A stretch of 64,000 nucleotides of DNA from Panaeolus papilionaceus (lineage: Eukaryota > Basidiomycota > Agaricomycetes > Agaricales). The stretch spans positions 124,001-188,000 of the forward strand of contig JADNRZ010000019.1 of the NCBI GenBank assembly GCA_015501605.1, in the 5' to 3' direction. This document shows positions 46,343 through 57,560 of this stretch, one piece after another. The notes beneath the pieces are model-generated. The model worked only from the letters and a program-made list of their open reading frames with translations. It did no database searches and was not told the DNA's origin. Numbering within the stretch: the stretch's first letter is position 1; each line of letters starts with the position of its first letter. The position numbers and the translations under genes were made by a program.

Positions 46343-46655
46343 TAACGAGTCATCCGCCCAATTGAACGCTCAAAATCATGATGTAACAGCTCTCCCATTT
46401 GGTGACACCATTCCCGCCCCTGCTTTGCCGCTTGTCGAGGAAGAACCCCTTCACGTTTTTACTGCCGCTCCCGATGAGCCCCGCACTGCATCACAGACCA
46501 ACATCGGACCTCCGTTTTCTCCTCCTGAACGTTCTCCTACTAGCCCCATTCAACTCTCGCCATCTCGGATGCTGATCCTGAAGGGCCTTCTTCGCCGCTT
46601 GATGAAGGCCGCGAAGCATCCCGGGAAGAAGTGGTTCAAGCAGGACAAGGATTAG
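46343..46655 (+). pseudogene. GTPase paralogue 4, severed 3' end of exon 5
   Basis: Continues the frame of 37172-37581 once the element and one target duplication are removed. It gives a Pro/Ser/Thr-rich linker (AAPDEPRTAS, ERSPTSPIQLSPSR) and a basic tail (ILKGLLRRLMKAAKHPGKK, ending WFKQDKD). The tail occupies the place of ILKCWGDAVGERHED in genes 1-3 but is far more basic and amphipathic, perhaps for membrane or nucleic-acid contact. It has no start codon of its own and is presumably silent. Confidence 0.78.
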
Positions 46656-47576
46656 GGCATGAAAACCAATGTGGGTTTTTTGTTGTTTGAATCGTTTCTG
46701 TGGTTTCGCTCACATCTGCTTAGAGCGCCGGCGATTAGCCCATCATCATCAACTCCTCCAGTTATCCCTTCCATTTTCGTCTGTTTACATTCCTTACGTT
46801 CACACCTCGTTCCCTAATTTTTCCAATTTATATTGTGGCTCTTTCACTTTGATTTCATATCGTGTATGTGATGTATTGTTTTTTCACCTGCGTTTCGGTA
46901 TCCTGTCTCCTCGAACCCTTTCTTGTTCCCTTCTGTAGTCGTGTATCTGTTGATTGTGTACTTAGATTCCGTTTTCAATCTATTCAGTCATGTTCCTTCA
47001 ATTTCCCTGACTTAAGTGAAGACAATGATGACCCTTGCGGGTGCCCCAGGGTTAATTCGCACGAATTAAATTTAAATAAAATGCTCATCATAAAAGAACA
47101 AGTTGTGACTGGTTGTCGGGTGTGCAAAAAAAAAAGTGAAAAATTTAAAATAAGGTCCCGCGTCTAATAATCCGGATGCAAGAAGCTCTGGGTAGGAACA
47201 TGTCAGAGCACAGTGTCTCTTTCACGTACCCATCTCCGTTTCAGACCAGTCACGACATGGACCAACGACTAGCAACGAGAAGTGACTTGTCCGGTGCAGG
47301 ACACATCAACATATACGACATGAAGAAAAAAACATCGTGACGAGACTTACCTGAACCTACAAGTGACATCAGCCCAGTTGGGAGCTGACTGTAATCCCAC
47401 CAACCTTCAAATGGTTCCTATGAAGCCATGACGAAAGCTGAAAAATCTATGAAGAGCCGCCCAATAGAATGACAACGCTGAGAAGAAGGCGAGTAAGCTA
47501 ATGTGGAGCGATGAAGGGTCAAGAATAAAACAAGAGAAAAACGAGATCCCGAGGGGAAACAGGACTCTTGGTCGTT
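46656..47576. other. 3' flank of GTPase gene 4, no gene recognised
   Basis: 46680-47020 is T-rich like the 3' flanks of genes 1-3. 47030-47400 has no recognisable homology in the window. Confidence 0.45.
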
Positions 47577-48585
47577 CGCAGGTGCCTGAACGTAGTGTCA
47601 TCACTGTCATGTAAGTATGAAGCCTGGCGGTATGAATTGGAGGGTGAGGGGCGTGGTTTCCAACCACGCCTACCAGGTCAAGGGCCGATGGACGGCGGAG
47701 CATGAGCCCCAGTCACCCAACGACCCCTAGCTGCCAGACCATGTTTACTATATATAAGTATGTGAGTGATGTGTAGTTTACATGAAAAGTAGTGTGAATC
47801 GAAAGCAAATAAAGTTATCTAAATGTCTGAAATATAAACAATACACTGACAACTAAATCATGATAAGCGACGATTAAAACTGGAATGAAGTCAGCATCAA
47901 ACCGTGAACTGGACGGGAAGAATTATATGATATCTTGTATCTTGTAAAGGATGAGAGGTTATGTTAAAGTATAAAGGTAATATGAGGGTAAAGAAAATGG
48001 CGAGATTTGAAGTGAGGAATTGGTTTATGTTATGAACGAAAGGATGGGCCAGGGCGATAGGGTAGGGATAGGTAAGGACAAATCGGGGGGGAACTGAGAT
48101 TGATAGAGGAATGATGTCCGAAATAGAATATTTCGGCCGAGATTGCAATGTCGAGTGTTCGCAAGAGGTAGATGATAGCGTAAGCTGATAATAACGGGGG
48201 TGAGAGAGAGGTGACGAAGGGATACCATGGTCATTGGGTCTTGTGAGAGATGAACCTGTGAAGCCTGATGCAAATGCCGAAAAGGATCGTGGTGTAACCA
48301 ACGTCTTGAAGAGTACACATTGAATATGTATTCAATTAGGCCTGTGAAAACGGTCAGTACAGATTGGATGCTGTGATGTAAGGTAGGCTTCGAGGATAAT
48401 GTTGGTGGGTGTTATGCATGCGAAACGAAAAAAACGAGAGCAAAGGACGACGATCGAAAGGGGAAATCAAAGTCCAAATGGAAAAAGGCTGCGGCCTTGA
48501 GATGATGTAGGAGTGACGTTTGGGTTGTACATAGTGGGAGGGATGGGTGGGTCGAAAATAAAGGAGATATTGCGTGAGCTTCATC
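47577..48585. repeat. LTR-like direct repeat, copy 1
   Basis: Homologous over about 1 kb to 49075-50025. Shared blocks are AACGTAGTGTC, CCAACCACGCC, GGGCCGATGGACGGCGGAG, a TATATAA box followed by GTAGTTTACATGAAAAGT, and AATAAAG. The right end abuts a thiolase fragment at 48590. TATA and AATAAA signals suit a retroelement LTR, but no gag/pol or clean TG..CA ends were established for this copy. Confidence 0.5.
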
Positions 48586-48589
48586 GTGC

Positions 48590-48700
48590 AGGAGGGATGT
48601 TGGTACAGCTTGGAGTTTGGCTAAGCAGAGTCAAGCATCATGCATCATGCATCATTCGCCAAAGATCATGACGGGGCTACTCATGCTGATGGGTTAATTT
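48590..48700 (+). pseudogene. Thiolase fragment (SLAK...FAKD exon) with a slipped repeat
   Basis: Reads as 30395-30490 (GTACAGCTTGGAGTTTGGC; FAKDHDGATHADGL). ATCATGC is repeated three times around 48627-48652 where the other copies have a single GAAGCCTCATTCGCC. This is the start of a tandem unit that is collinear with 60800-64000. Confidence 0.6.
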
Positions 48701-49058
48701 TCTATATTCTTGTTTCTTCGCTCTATGCCATTCTTTTTTCGCGCGAGCTATTCTCGAATTCCTGGTATATTCATCATCAATGCGTCCTGTTCTTAATCTT
48801 CCTTACTGCATCTCTTATCTTTCTTGCGCTTCTATTCACAATGTGGCCTGGTTCTGCCTCCTCCCGTCCTCACCCGTGTCATACCTGAATTCTCATTTAA
48901 ACCCATCCCTCAGGTATCCTGTTTCACTATCGTACGCATATCATTTTATCCTCATTCGCTTCGTGTTTTCTTTCACACTTCTTGTCCTCGTATCTTTGTC
49001 GCTCTCAATCTTGTATATGGCCAATTGAAATTGAATGTCTTCTGCAATTTCCTTCTTG

Positions 49059-50170
49059 GTCTTGTGTGGGTGCTCAAACGTAGTGTCGGTTAGGTATGGA
49101 GCCTGACGGCATGCATGTGGGGATGAGAAGCGTGGTTGGAAACCACGCCTCCCAGGTCGAGGGCCGATGGACGGCGGAGGATGAGCCCCAGCCACCCAAC
49201 GACTCCCTAGCCGCCAGACCACGTTTACTATATATAGGTATGTGAAGGATGTGTAGTTTACATGAAAAGTCTTGTGAATCTAAGAAATAAAGGTTATCTA
49301 ACTGACTGTGAAAATATAAACGATGAGACTGATAACTAAAATCACAATAAGCGACGGTTAAGGCTCGGATGAAGTTTGTATAAGAATAATAAGTTGAGCG
49401 ATGAAAAGTATGATGATGATGTGTCTCGTAAGGAGTGAGAGTGTAAGTTAAGGTATAATGGGCGCTCGAAGGGCGAAGATGATGAGGTATTTCCGTTTGG
49501 CAATGAAGAATGATTGAGCAGGGGCGACAAGGATAGATGATGTCAAAATTTTGGGAGAGAGTTGGGAGTAGTAGAGTAACGGTATGAAGAATAGATCTCG
49601 TCTGAGATCGCGATGTCGAATGACCGAGAGGGAGGTGATAATGTAAGTTGAGGATAACGGGAGTTAGAGGTACTGAAGGGATTTGGGGTGGTTGGAACCT
49701 GTTTTCCGATTGCGAATGTCGAAAAGGCCTGTGTTGTAAACCTCGCCTTGAGGAATCTAGATTGAGGAATATCCAGTTAGTTTCGAAAGTCATCGCTAGG
49801 CCTCAACGTGATAATATAAATAAGCCATGATGACGATATCAGTGTGTGCTATAAAGATAAAACGAGAGAACGGGGGTATTGAGAAGAGTTGATGGAAAGG
49901 GTATGGCGATTGCTGTTAGGTTGTTGCGTCCAAATGAAGACGCATAGGTGTGATATGCGGTAGAAAAATTGGATTATAAGTAGAGGGAGGGAAGGGTGGG
50001 TCAAAAATAAAGAAGATAGTCCGCGAGCTGCGCGCGGAGAGCAGCTCACGGTAGAATAAGGTACATGGTGGTAACGAGGAGAGTGTGTGAGGGACAATAG
50101 TGACACGTAAGTCTCTGCGCGCCCACGTGACCAAGAAGACGGATCTCTGCGAGCACAGATCCTCCCATGC
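49059..50170. mobile_element. LTR-like insertion, copy 2
   Basis: Comparison with the uninterrupted duplicate at 61340-61370 shows extra sequence here. The flanking sequence TTTCCTTGCTGGTGTTGACG is split by about 1.1 kb. Most of the insert is homologous to 47577-48585. It starts near TGTGGGTGC and ends near CCTCCCA, compatible with TG..CA ends, and has TATATAGG and AATAAA signals. No exact target duplication could be read. Best explained as a solo LTR. Confidence 0.55.
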
Positions 50171-50840
50171 TGGTGTTGACGCTTCCCTCGCGTCTTCATG
50201 TTCTCTATGAGATTATCTAACGATCACCCGGTTGCAGCGGGAAGCAGTGTATACGCAAGTCTGGTGATGGAATGGGGAGGAGTGTGAATCATATGGCTGA
50301 TTGAGGCTGGGTGAGTGTTACATTGTTAATTTCTTGAATCCTACTAATAGCGTGCGTGGTTGGCCGTCCCCAGTGATATACGAACTTGCTCGTCCAATCT
50401 GTCCAGCAAACCTTTACATTCACGACCAATAGCCCTTTCGACATTATGCAAAGCCACCTGAGTTGTCCATCCAAGCTGCTAGAATCATGGCTCGCCATTC
50501 CAATGGGAATTGTGAATGGCGATTTGGTACTGGAGACGAAAGCGAAGGACTGTATGCGCGTTTCGACATCGTCGTAGAAGGAAGTAAAGTGAATATCGTC
50601 GGTGTATCCGTGTGCGCGATGATTCATAGAACGCTAGCGCTTCCCATAATTCTGCGGTCGATCTTAGCTTCAAGTCTCAGCATTTCTCACAGCGCTCTCC
50701 AACTCAACCAGCGACAATCTTCGCGGTCTCCACAATTCCACCCCGTGCTCCCATGCCGACCCTGTCGTACTTGACATCCCAGATCCATCTCTGGCCTAGC
50801 TGAAGTCTACGTTTCCGAAGAAGAGAACTAATGCTGGTGT
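50171..50840 (+). pseudogene. Relic family with thiolase-like end, copy 2
   Basis: Collinear with 31020-31680 and 61375-62065. The end reads PSLA, stop, LKSTFPK in place of SLAKLKPAF. An upstream frame around 50463-50640 (RIMARHSNGNCEWRFGTGDE, then GLYARFDIVVEGSKVNIVGV) is the most protein-like version in the family but remains unidentified. Confidence 0.45.
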
Positions 50841-51087
50841 GAATCGAGATTTCCCTATTTTTTTTCCTTCTCGTTGACTCCGTTGTGGAACTGAACCGTC
50901 TTCTCTCACGTTCCTCACTCGCGTTCTTTTCGTTATCACCCACTTCTCTCAAACACACCGTTTACCTATTCCTCTTTCCCACAATCACACCTCCTCGCGC
51001 GTTATTTCCCTTTTAATCCATTCCCTCATTCTCTTTGTTGCGTTATCGTCACCTGCTCATATCGCTTCCTCTATCACCGATGGTACA

Positions 51088-51167
51088 CAGGAGGAAAGGT
51101 GTTTGAGACGAGTATATGTATTGCGATTGAGACTGGTATGACCACTGTGTTTGTTAGCGGGAATTAG
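51088..51167 (+). pseudogene. Thiolase C-terminal remnant
   Basis: One frame reads GGKVFETSICIAIETGMTTV, then FVSGN and a stop. The thiolase C-terminus reads GGKxxVTSMCIGxGMGMAAVFV. The Cys of the CIG motif is present. No other catalytic part is attached. Confidence 0.6.
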
Positions 51168-52325
51168 GATGACAATTTTGGTGTGGCAGTGGGAAAGAGG
51201 AGTGAGGAACATTGTAGTTCGAAATTGGTGTTTATAAAACTTGCTTGTGAGACGCACACACACTCACTCACTCGAACAACTGAATTATCTCGTGAGCGAT
51301 GACTTTGAATACACGAATTCGAATACATATTGTGGAATAGAATGAAAATAAAATACGATCATGTAAATGAGTTTTATTCCCAATTTATGTTTGAGAATGA
51401 CGATTCCCGCACAAGACTTGGAGTTCGGTCTGAGAATTCAACCAAGTTTCCTTTAATTGGAAATGGAAGTGGACACGCACACATTTACAAACGTTCAAAC
51501 GGGTATCCCAAGGGTATAAGGTACCTATTCCGATGGTTTTTGTTATTCCGAAAATTGGCTTCTAGTTTCCCTCCGCTTCACTTCACTTCGTGCTTTTGTT
51601 TGAACGACAACGGGAACGTAGGGCCTAGACTTTCACATTCGGGGCAGCTGAAGGAACTTTGGCTTCGTGTTAGATATATGTTCTGAATCAATGTATCTTT
51701 GCATAAGGCGCATTTACAGAACGGCAGAGAAATGTCGATTCGTTCACGGTGCGAGTGACCTTTTTATTTCCGTGAGGATGAGTGTGCTAATAAGAAGCGG
51801 ATAGATTTTAAATTTGAATTTATGTCCTTGTCAATTCCATCAATCAGTTGGGTATTTTGCTTCGGGGACTCGAATGTTTAGAGCGGTCCAATTCAGTTTC
51901 AGGTGATATGGATTCAAGTTGGCACCCACACCGTCATTTTTTATATCTCTGGGTTTTGCAACCCGCTTGATTGTCATGAATGTATTGAGACTATCATATT
52001 TAGAGGGGTCATGTCGGAGAATTGGCACTGGGAGCACAGTCTCCTTCTACGGCGTAACGACCATATGCAACGTACGCATAAAGAATCAATGCAAGCTCGT
52101 TTTCTCGTGACCTTGCACCTCAGCCCGTCACTCAAAGAGCTACCAGATACAAGGTAGATAAGCAGTTGAAACGACCTGCAATTCCAGGTTTACTCGACGC
52201 CAAGCTGTCACAGAATCTGATCATCCGTATGATTAAAGAGATATGAATGAACCTGCGAGTGCGTAGTCATTGGTTCACTTAAACGACTCTGTACAGAGTT
52301 CTAACAGCGACGGTCCCGTGTATGA
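51168..52325. other. Flank of the thiolase remnant, collinear with 62400-63467
   Basis: 51180-51550 is a frameshifted copy of the open frame at 32018-32293. The rest has no conserved frame. It belongs to tandem unit T1. Confidence 0.45.
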
Positions 52326-52760
52326 ATGATTTTCCAGCGAATCGTCTATTGTATTGTTAGGTGTATCCTGTACTTTCAACCCGTCACTGACATCCGAATC
52401 GTCAGTTGTAAACGAGGCGGTATGAAACTCCTCCGAGTATTTGCGGAGTCATTTGAAGCTGATGAGATTAGAATGGGAACATCGAGACCACCCAGTGAAT
52501 CAAGAGAGCAAATTGCCAGTTTGTCACAACCCATCAACGATGAGGCGCGCTCATCATGACTCTCACCAATTTTGAGTTCACCATGGACTCAGTGGCGGAG
52601 GCTCTTCTCGATGGACCTGCTGCGGGTGAGTACATGATCTCCAAGGGTCCAATAATCCGAGACAACCTACCTGAGCCAATTCTGGACATACAGCAGCAAA
52701 CCTTCCGTATCATATAGGACAGACAAATTTCAAACCCACTTGGAAGAGTGGATCTGTCCT
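52326..52760 (+). pseudogene. GTPase relic, exon 4-like and start of exon 5-like
   Basis: The 77-codon frame 52326-52559 contains CILYFQPVTDIRI, KLLRVFAESFEADEIRM and SREQIASLSQPI. This aligns with exon 4 of the intact genes (RILYFTPITSVRL, VLKTFQALTG, ITIVTTMW). The TTMWD motif has become GTSRP. From 52559 a frame reads LTNFEFTMDSVAEALLD, like ITKFYNTEESALSILDD. The P-loop is absent. Copy at 63468-63850. Confidence 0.62.
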
Positions 52761-52984
52761 TTTCAGCGCGCGTTGACCGGCACGAGCAAGTTGCCTTGGC
52801 GGGAGGTATGTTGACCTCCAGATGATCTCTAGGACATTGAGACAACTCCTCGCCTTTACCAAGACTTCCACTCTATATCGCATTGCATCATCTCTTCAGA
52901 CGGGGTGCGGCCTCTGAATAAACAAGTAGATACAATTTTGATTTCGTCCTCGGACTGACCTCCCTCTTTCGAGCCTGACGTCAT

Positions 52985-53480
52985 GATGTGACATGACGTG
53001 GCTGTGACAATATCCCACACTTTGGGCTGACACGCCGTTTTCATTCTTCCCTTCCCCCATCATCCTCGCTGTCCAACGACCACCTACTTTTCATTGTGGG
53101 CCTAATTCCTGTCTCATATCCCGATATCCTACTTCGCTCCGTCTTCTAGTATTTGCTCCCTTTGCCGAATCCTTGCAAATAGATAGATGTGGTGGTTGAA
53201 TTCAGCACCTCCCTATACGTACATAGTCGTGAGTTTCACCATTTCGTCGTTGACCTCAACCCCGTCTAACATTTGATCTGTTCAGATGTAATTAGTATAC
53301 TGAAAATTTAATACATTACCTTCCCTCATTTCCTCGCATTTTGTGTTCGTTGTCGTGTCGTCGTTGCTCATCTTCAAGTGGTCATGCTGGCAGCGGCCCG
53401 AAAAAAGGATGGATGTCTGGGGAGTACGTCCTTCCAGTCTGATATGCACAAGGAATGGACAAGTGGTACGTTCCTCATTC
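52985..53480. repeat. Module R, copy 5
   Basis: GATGTGACATGACGTGGCTG opening, GATAGATGTGGTGGTTGAAT near 53181, ACATAGTCGTGAGTTTCACC near 53221, GATGTAATTAGTATACTG near 53285, and CAAGTGGTACGTTCC near 53459. Sister of copy 3. Confidence 0.7.
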
Positions 53481-54589
53481 TCGTTCATTTGAATTACCCG
53501 CCTTCGTCACTGCATGCGCCTTGGTTACTGTTAGGACAGCAATCCGTTTCATCACAATTACCGGTGAGATCAACGTCTTCAGATTTTATATCACCTACGC
53601 CAGTTCCTCTCTACATCTACGTAGAACCACTCTGCCGCTCCCAGCCTCCCACTATCAACAATCACGTAAACCACGGGAAAGCGATTTCGGCACACACCAA
53701 CCTACCTCTCAAAGTCTCTCTCTTCTCTCTCGTCCCGAAAGTCCCAGTTTGCGTGCTGTATCCTCAGTCCTTAAACCTTATCCGGAGTCTGTTGGGCTGT
53801 TGGGCTGTTCGTTTCATGAATTGAAGCGTCCTCTGGTTGGTTCGCATAGGCGACTCTTGGCTCTTCGCGGCGCGTTACACCTGCCCTTCATTCAGCTCTC
53901 ATTGTATCTATCTTCGCCATCGTCGCCAGCCTGAGTGCGTCCATCCTCACATTGGATACGCGCCCTGTCGCCTCTTAGATTATAAATTGCAATTCTGACT
54001 CTACTGATGCTCATGCACTAGTTTATCCCCTCCTTTCGCCCACCCTCTTAGCTTCGCTCTTAGCTCTCGCAATTCAGTTGTTCACTTGACCTCTACTCCT
54101 CTCTGCCCTCTCTGTCTTTAATCCCATGCTGCGTCCAAGAATTTTCAGCGACGGCCTCACTTTATCTCCACGACAACTACCGATATTCATATCGATACCT
54201 CCTTGCCAACTCATCGATCATCACCATCGCTGTCGTTGCCGGTGCGTCGATCATCACATGAAGAACTTGTTCCTACGGTCCGCTTGCTCACCTGTGCATT
54301 CAATCGTCGTTCCGGTCGCGTTTACGCCATAACTCACAATAATGCCATGCCCGCCTGGACTTGACCTCTGTTCTATAATATCATTTTCCCCCAGAATCCT
54401 CATCGCGATTTTAACTCCCTTGCAGTGGAGCCATGGTTAAACGTCATCGACGTGGATATTTAATGTTTCATATGTCCCAGCGGGTTGACGGTGGCAGGCA
54501 ATCGGAGAGGTAATTTCCAGGTAGCAGCCGACGAGGGAAAGGACGAGTATGACACGGATGTTTGACTGTCCGAGCGAGCGGTGCTGAAT
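53481..54589. other. Spacer between module R and GTPase gene 3
   Basis: Collinear with 11401-12519. The frames seen are not conserved as proteins between the two copies. Confidence 0.5.
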
Positions 54590-54986
54590 GTCCGATGATA
54601 GCGCACTCGCTTTGGGCGTATGTTCTTAATTTATACAGTGTGTGTACGAGAAAGGGAGGGTGTAAATTCGCCGAAGATCAGATCCGGGTCGACGACCTGA
54701 GTTGGACAGACATCCGCTACCCTTAGAAATCTCTGGTGGTTTTCGATCAGTTGAGTTAATTGATGGCAAGTTTAGAATAAATTAGTTTTGAGTTAGATTA
54801 GACAATCGCCTGGCATCGTGGTCGGCTGACAGGTGAAATGCACGAGGTAGATATGTACATCCTGCAAAGCGTGCCCAGGTACACGTTTATCGTTTTCCTT
54901 TTTACCGTCATCTCGTCCACATCGACTTCTTAGCCGTGCCGAATATCTACCTATCTCTACGTTTCTTAACTCAGTATTTTACTCCA
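54590..54986 (+). promoter_or_regulatory. Upstream region of GTPase gene 3
   Basis: Homologous to 1-410 and 12520-12932, including GACAATCGCCTGGCATCGTG and AAATGCACGAGGTAGATATG blocks. A 25-base block present in the others is deleted near 54785. Confidence 0.5.
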
Positions 54987-56447
54987 ATGGCCAGTACTTC
55001 GATGACAAAATATAAAAATCTCGAGGTCACTGAACCTGTCTCCGTTGTACCCGTCGAAGAAGGCAGCCCAGTGCGCAGTGGTTACACAGTGCTGTCAGTG
55101 AACAGATGCAGTCGTTATTTCATTATGCCTCTGACACTGTTCTGACTACAGAATCATGGGTCCAACAGGATCAGGAAAAAGCTCCGTGAGCATATTTTAG
55201 CACTTAATCCCGCGTGCATACAACCAATACTCATGATTTTGACTGTCCATTTTTCATTTTGCATGTCTAGTTCATAGAGGCGCTTGGCCTCAAGGGCACC
55301 TCGAGAATATCCAGTAACGGCCTTGATGGCTGCACGCAAACCATATCGTCCTATCATTTGAACAATGTCACTTGGGATGGTTATGTGATTTACCTTGTGG
55401 ACTCGCCTGGGTTCGCAGATAGCAAGATATCGGAGATGTCCATTGTCACCATGTTACAGAGATGGATGAAAGACAATGATACGTGGGTCTTCTTCTGCTC
55501 ACTGTTCTGGCTTCTGGCTTTTTTCTTAATTTCTGTTATTATTTGCACCACTAATGAAATGCATCCTTCATTAGTTATTTTCATCGCATATTATACTTCA
55601 CACCAATCACATCCATTCGGTTATCAGGAAGTCAACGACAGGTTCTAAAAACATTCCAGGCCCTCAGTGGTGTCACTGCAGCAAGGGATATAACAATAGT
55701 AACGTCAATGTGGGACAATATATGGGGTGAGCATGCCACAACACAGGCAGAGAAGACATATGAACAGCTTCGGGATAATATATGGAAGGTTTCTTGCTTT
55801 CTGCTCCATTGGTCTGATTCAAGTCTAATCAATAACTTCTTTCATCTACTTAGGATTTCATTGAAGCTGGCGCTCAAATCACAAAGTTTTACAACACAGA
55901 GGAATCAGCACTGTCTGTTCTAGATGATGCTCTTGGACGGGGAATTGGCAGAGCTTTCTCCATAGAAGATCATCGATACGACATCAAATCAAGTCCATTT
56001 GCGAACAACCTGCTCACTGACCTCCAAAATCGGATCCAGAACCTGCATTCCCATATGCCAACCCTTCAGGACGAGCTTGCTCATGCTGAAGAGCAGGGTG
56101 ATGAGCTCCTCATGTCGACTCTTCGCCCAAGGCTTCAGGAAGCGGAGAACAATCTCGCTCGATTCTCGAAGGAGCTTCAGGAGTCTGGTCTCCTTCCTTC
56201 CCCTCCTCCTTCCCCTCCTCCCTCTGTCCTGTCTCGAGGTTTTGGAGCTAGGGTTACTGCTCTCCAAGAGTATGCTACAAATAGCGCTCAACAATTAGCC
56301 TGCTTCACCTCAGTGCAGCCATCTGTAGTCCAACCCAACCTGGAACAACAACTCGTCCCAGCTCCACCCACTCCCAGGCGATTTGTGCGTATTTTGGAGA
56401 TCCTGAAGTGTTGGGGCAACGCTGTTGGTCAACATCATGTGGACTGA
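54987..56447 (+). CDS. P-loop GTPase paralogue 3
   Basis: Exons 54987-55093, 55152-55185, 55271-55482, 55575-55788 and 55854-56447 join in phase to 386 residues. Exon 3 is one codon longer than in genes 1 and 2 because the donor has moved (GTGGGT). Motifs are GPTGSGKSS, LVDSPGFADSK, and TSMWDNIW in exon 4 (TTMWD elsewhere). The helical part is LLTDLQNRIQNLHSHMPTL to LARFSKELQESG. A Pro/Ser-rich linker of intermediate length follows, then the tail RRFVRILEILKCWGNAVG ending QHHVD. The frames are open and the gene may be functional. The first donor is GTCAGT, as in gene 1. Function unknown beyond inferred GTP binding. Confidence 0.83.
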
Positions 56448-56863
56448 GCACCTCGGTGGGTGCATAACCTGCATGGTTTGTGAATCTTACCATTGATTGA
56501 TATCCTATCTAGTGGTATCACCATTGGTGTCATGAAGGCGTCAGGAGTGCGACTGGGTATTTCACATTCCATGTACATTTTTCATTTTCTTCTTTTTTCC
56601 ATTTCATGTCTATGTTCTGTATCTCATGCATCGTTGTTCTGGTTCGTGTACAAGTCTTTTTTTTCTGATTAGTTCAACACCTTGGTCATTTTTGTTGTAT
56701 TTCAGTTTCTTTCTTTCAGCATCATTCACCTCCGTTTCATAGATTCTTTGTGGTGGTCCTTTGTGTTTCCCTTCCCCATAAAATTGTTACACTCATAATA
56801 AATGTATATGTTCTTCTCCAATATCAACTCATGAATGATCTTTGTCTGTGCTGACTCGGACCC
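56448..56863. other. 3' flank of GTPase gene 3
   Basis: Homologous to 14306-14720 after gene 2. T-rich, no gene seen. Confidence 0.5.
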
Positions 56864-57292
56864 GTGTATCGAGCGGAATTCAAGCACTGTCAATATGGTT
56901 ATCTCGTGAGGATATCATGGATGAACTTGACATCTCGAAAGGAACACTTTCCATGCAACCTGCATGAGATTGTCCTGCTAAATGATTACCTTATTGCACC
57001 AGGGAGCAGTGAACAAGCTAGCCTACTGTTTCCAGTGACGGAATCAGGAAGGAGCATAAATTATGTAGTGATTGAGGTCTGGGCGAGTGTTACATTGCCA
57101 AAGATATTTAATCCTACCAATGGCATGCGGGGTACAATGTCGCCGGTGATATACGAACTCGCTTGTCCAACTGTCGACTCGACACACGTTCTGATATTCG
57201 CGAGCATTTGCTCTATCGACGTGACTGAAACTCGCCTGAGTTGTCCAATCCGGGTTGCTAGAACCATGGGTCGCAACTCCAACATGAATTGA
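56864..57292 (+). other. 142-codon open frame, best-preserved member of an unidentified relic family
   Basis: Reads CNLHEIVLLNDYLIAPGSSE, then VIEVWASVTLP, SPVIYELACPT and CSIDVTETRLSCPIRVARTM. Broken relatives are at 15300-15660, 31060-31330, 50215-50520 and 61390-61690. A GTGAGT-type donor follows GAGGCTGG in some copies, so the family may once have been spliced. I do not recognise it. It precedes a thiolase-like piece in each copy. Confidence 0.35.
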
Positions 57293-57504
57293 AATGGTGA
57301 ATGGGTGATGTCCGTGATCTGCGCATAGCTATTCAGAGAAAGCGACCTCTGCGCTTGATCGTTCAGTTGACCTTGCCCCTCGCCCTCAACCTCGCCCATC
57401 ACGATCTTACCCAGGATATATAGCCTCGTCAACCCGCTCAGCAACCAACATTCACCTTCTGCATAATTCAACCATCACTGAAGATGTCTCAATTCACATC
57501 CGAG

Positions 57505-57560
57505 TTCCCTCAAGCCTGCGTTCGTGAAGGATGGTGCCACCCATCTCGGTGAATCGAGAC
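57505..57560 (+). pseudogene. Thiolase exon fragment
   Basis: One frame reads SLKPAFVKDGATHLGESR, compared with thiolase LAKLKPAFAKDGxTHAGN. Sister of 15850-15905. Confidence 0.5.

Larger units (their letters stand above)
48590..52860. repeat. Tandem unit T1 (collinear with 60800-64000)
   Basis: 48590-49058 and 50171-52860 match 60800-61355 and 61360-63990 in the same order; 49059-50170 is an insertion. The offset between the copies is about 11.1 kb. Parts (for example 52164-52480 against 63303-63620) are nearly identical by eye. Confidence 0.75.

Noticed and set aside
50485..50530. IPMGI-like word read as the thiolase PMGIT motif
   Set aside because: Another frame of the same DNA is more protein-like and shared among copies; five residues are too little evidence.
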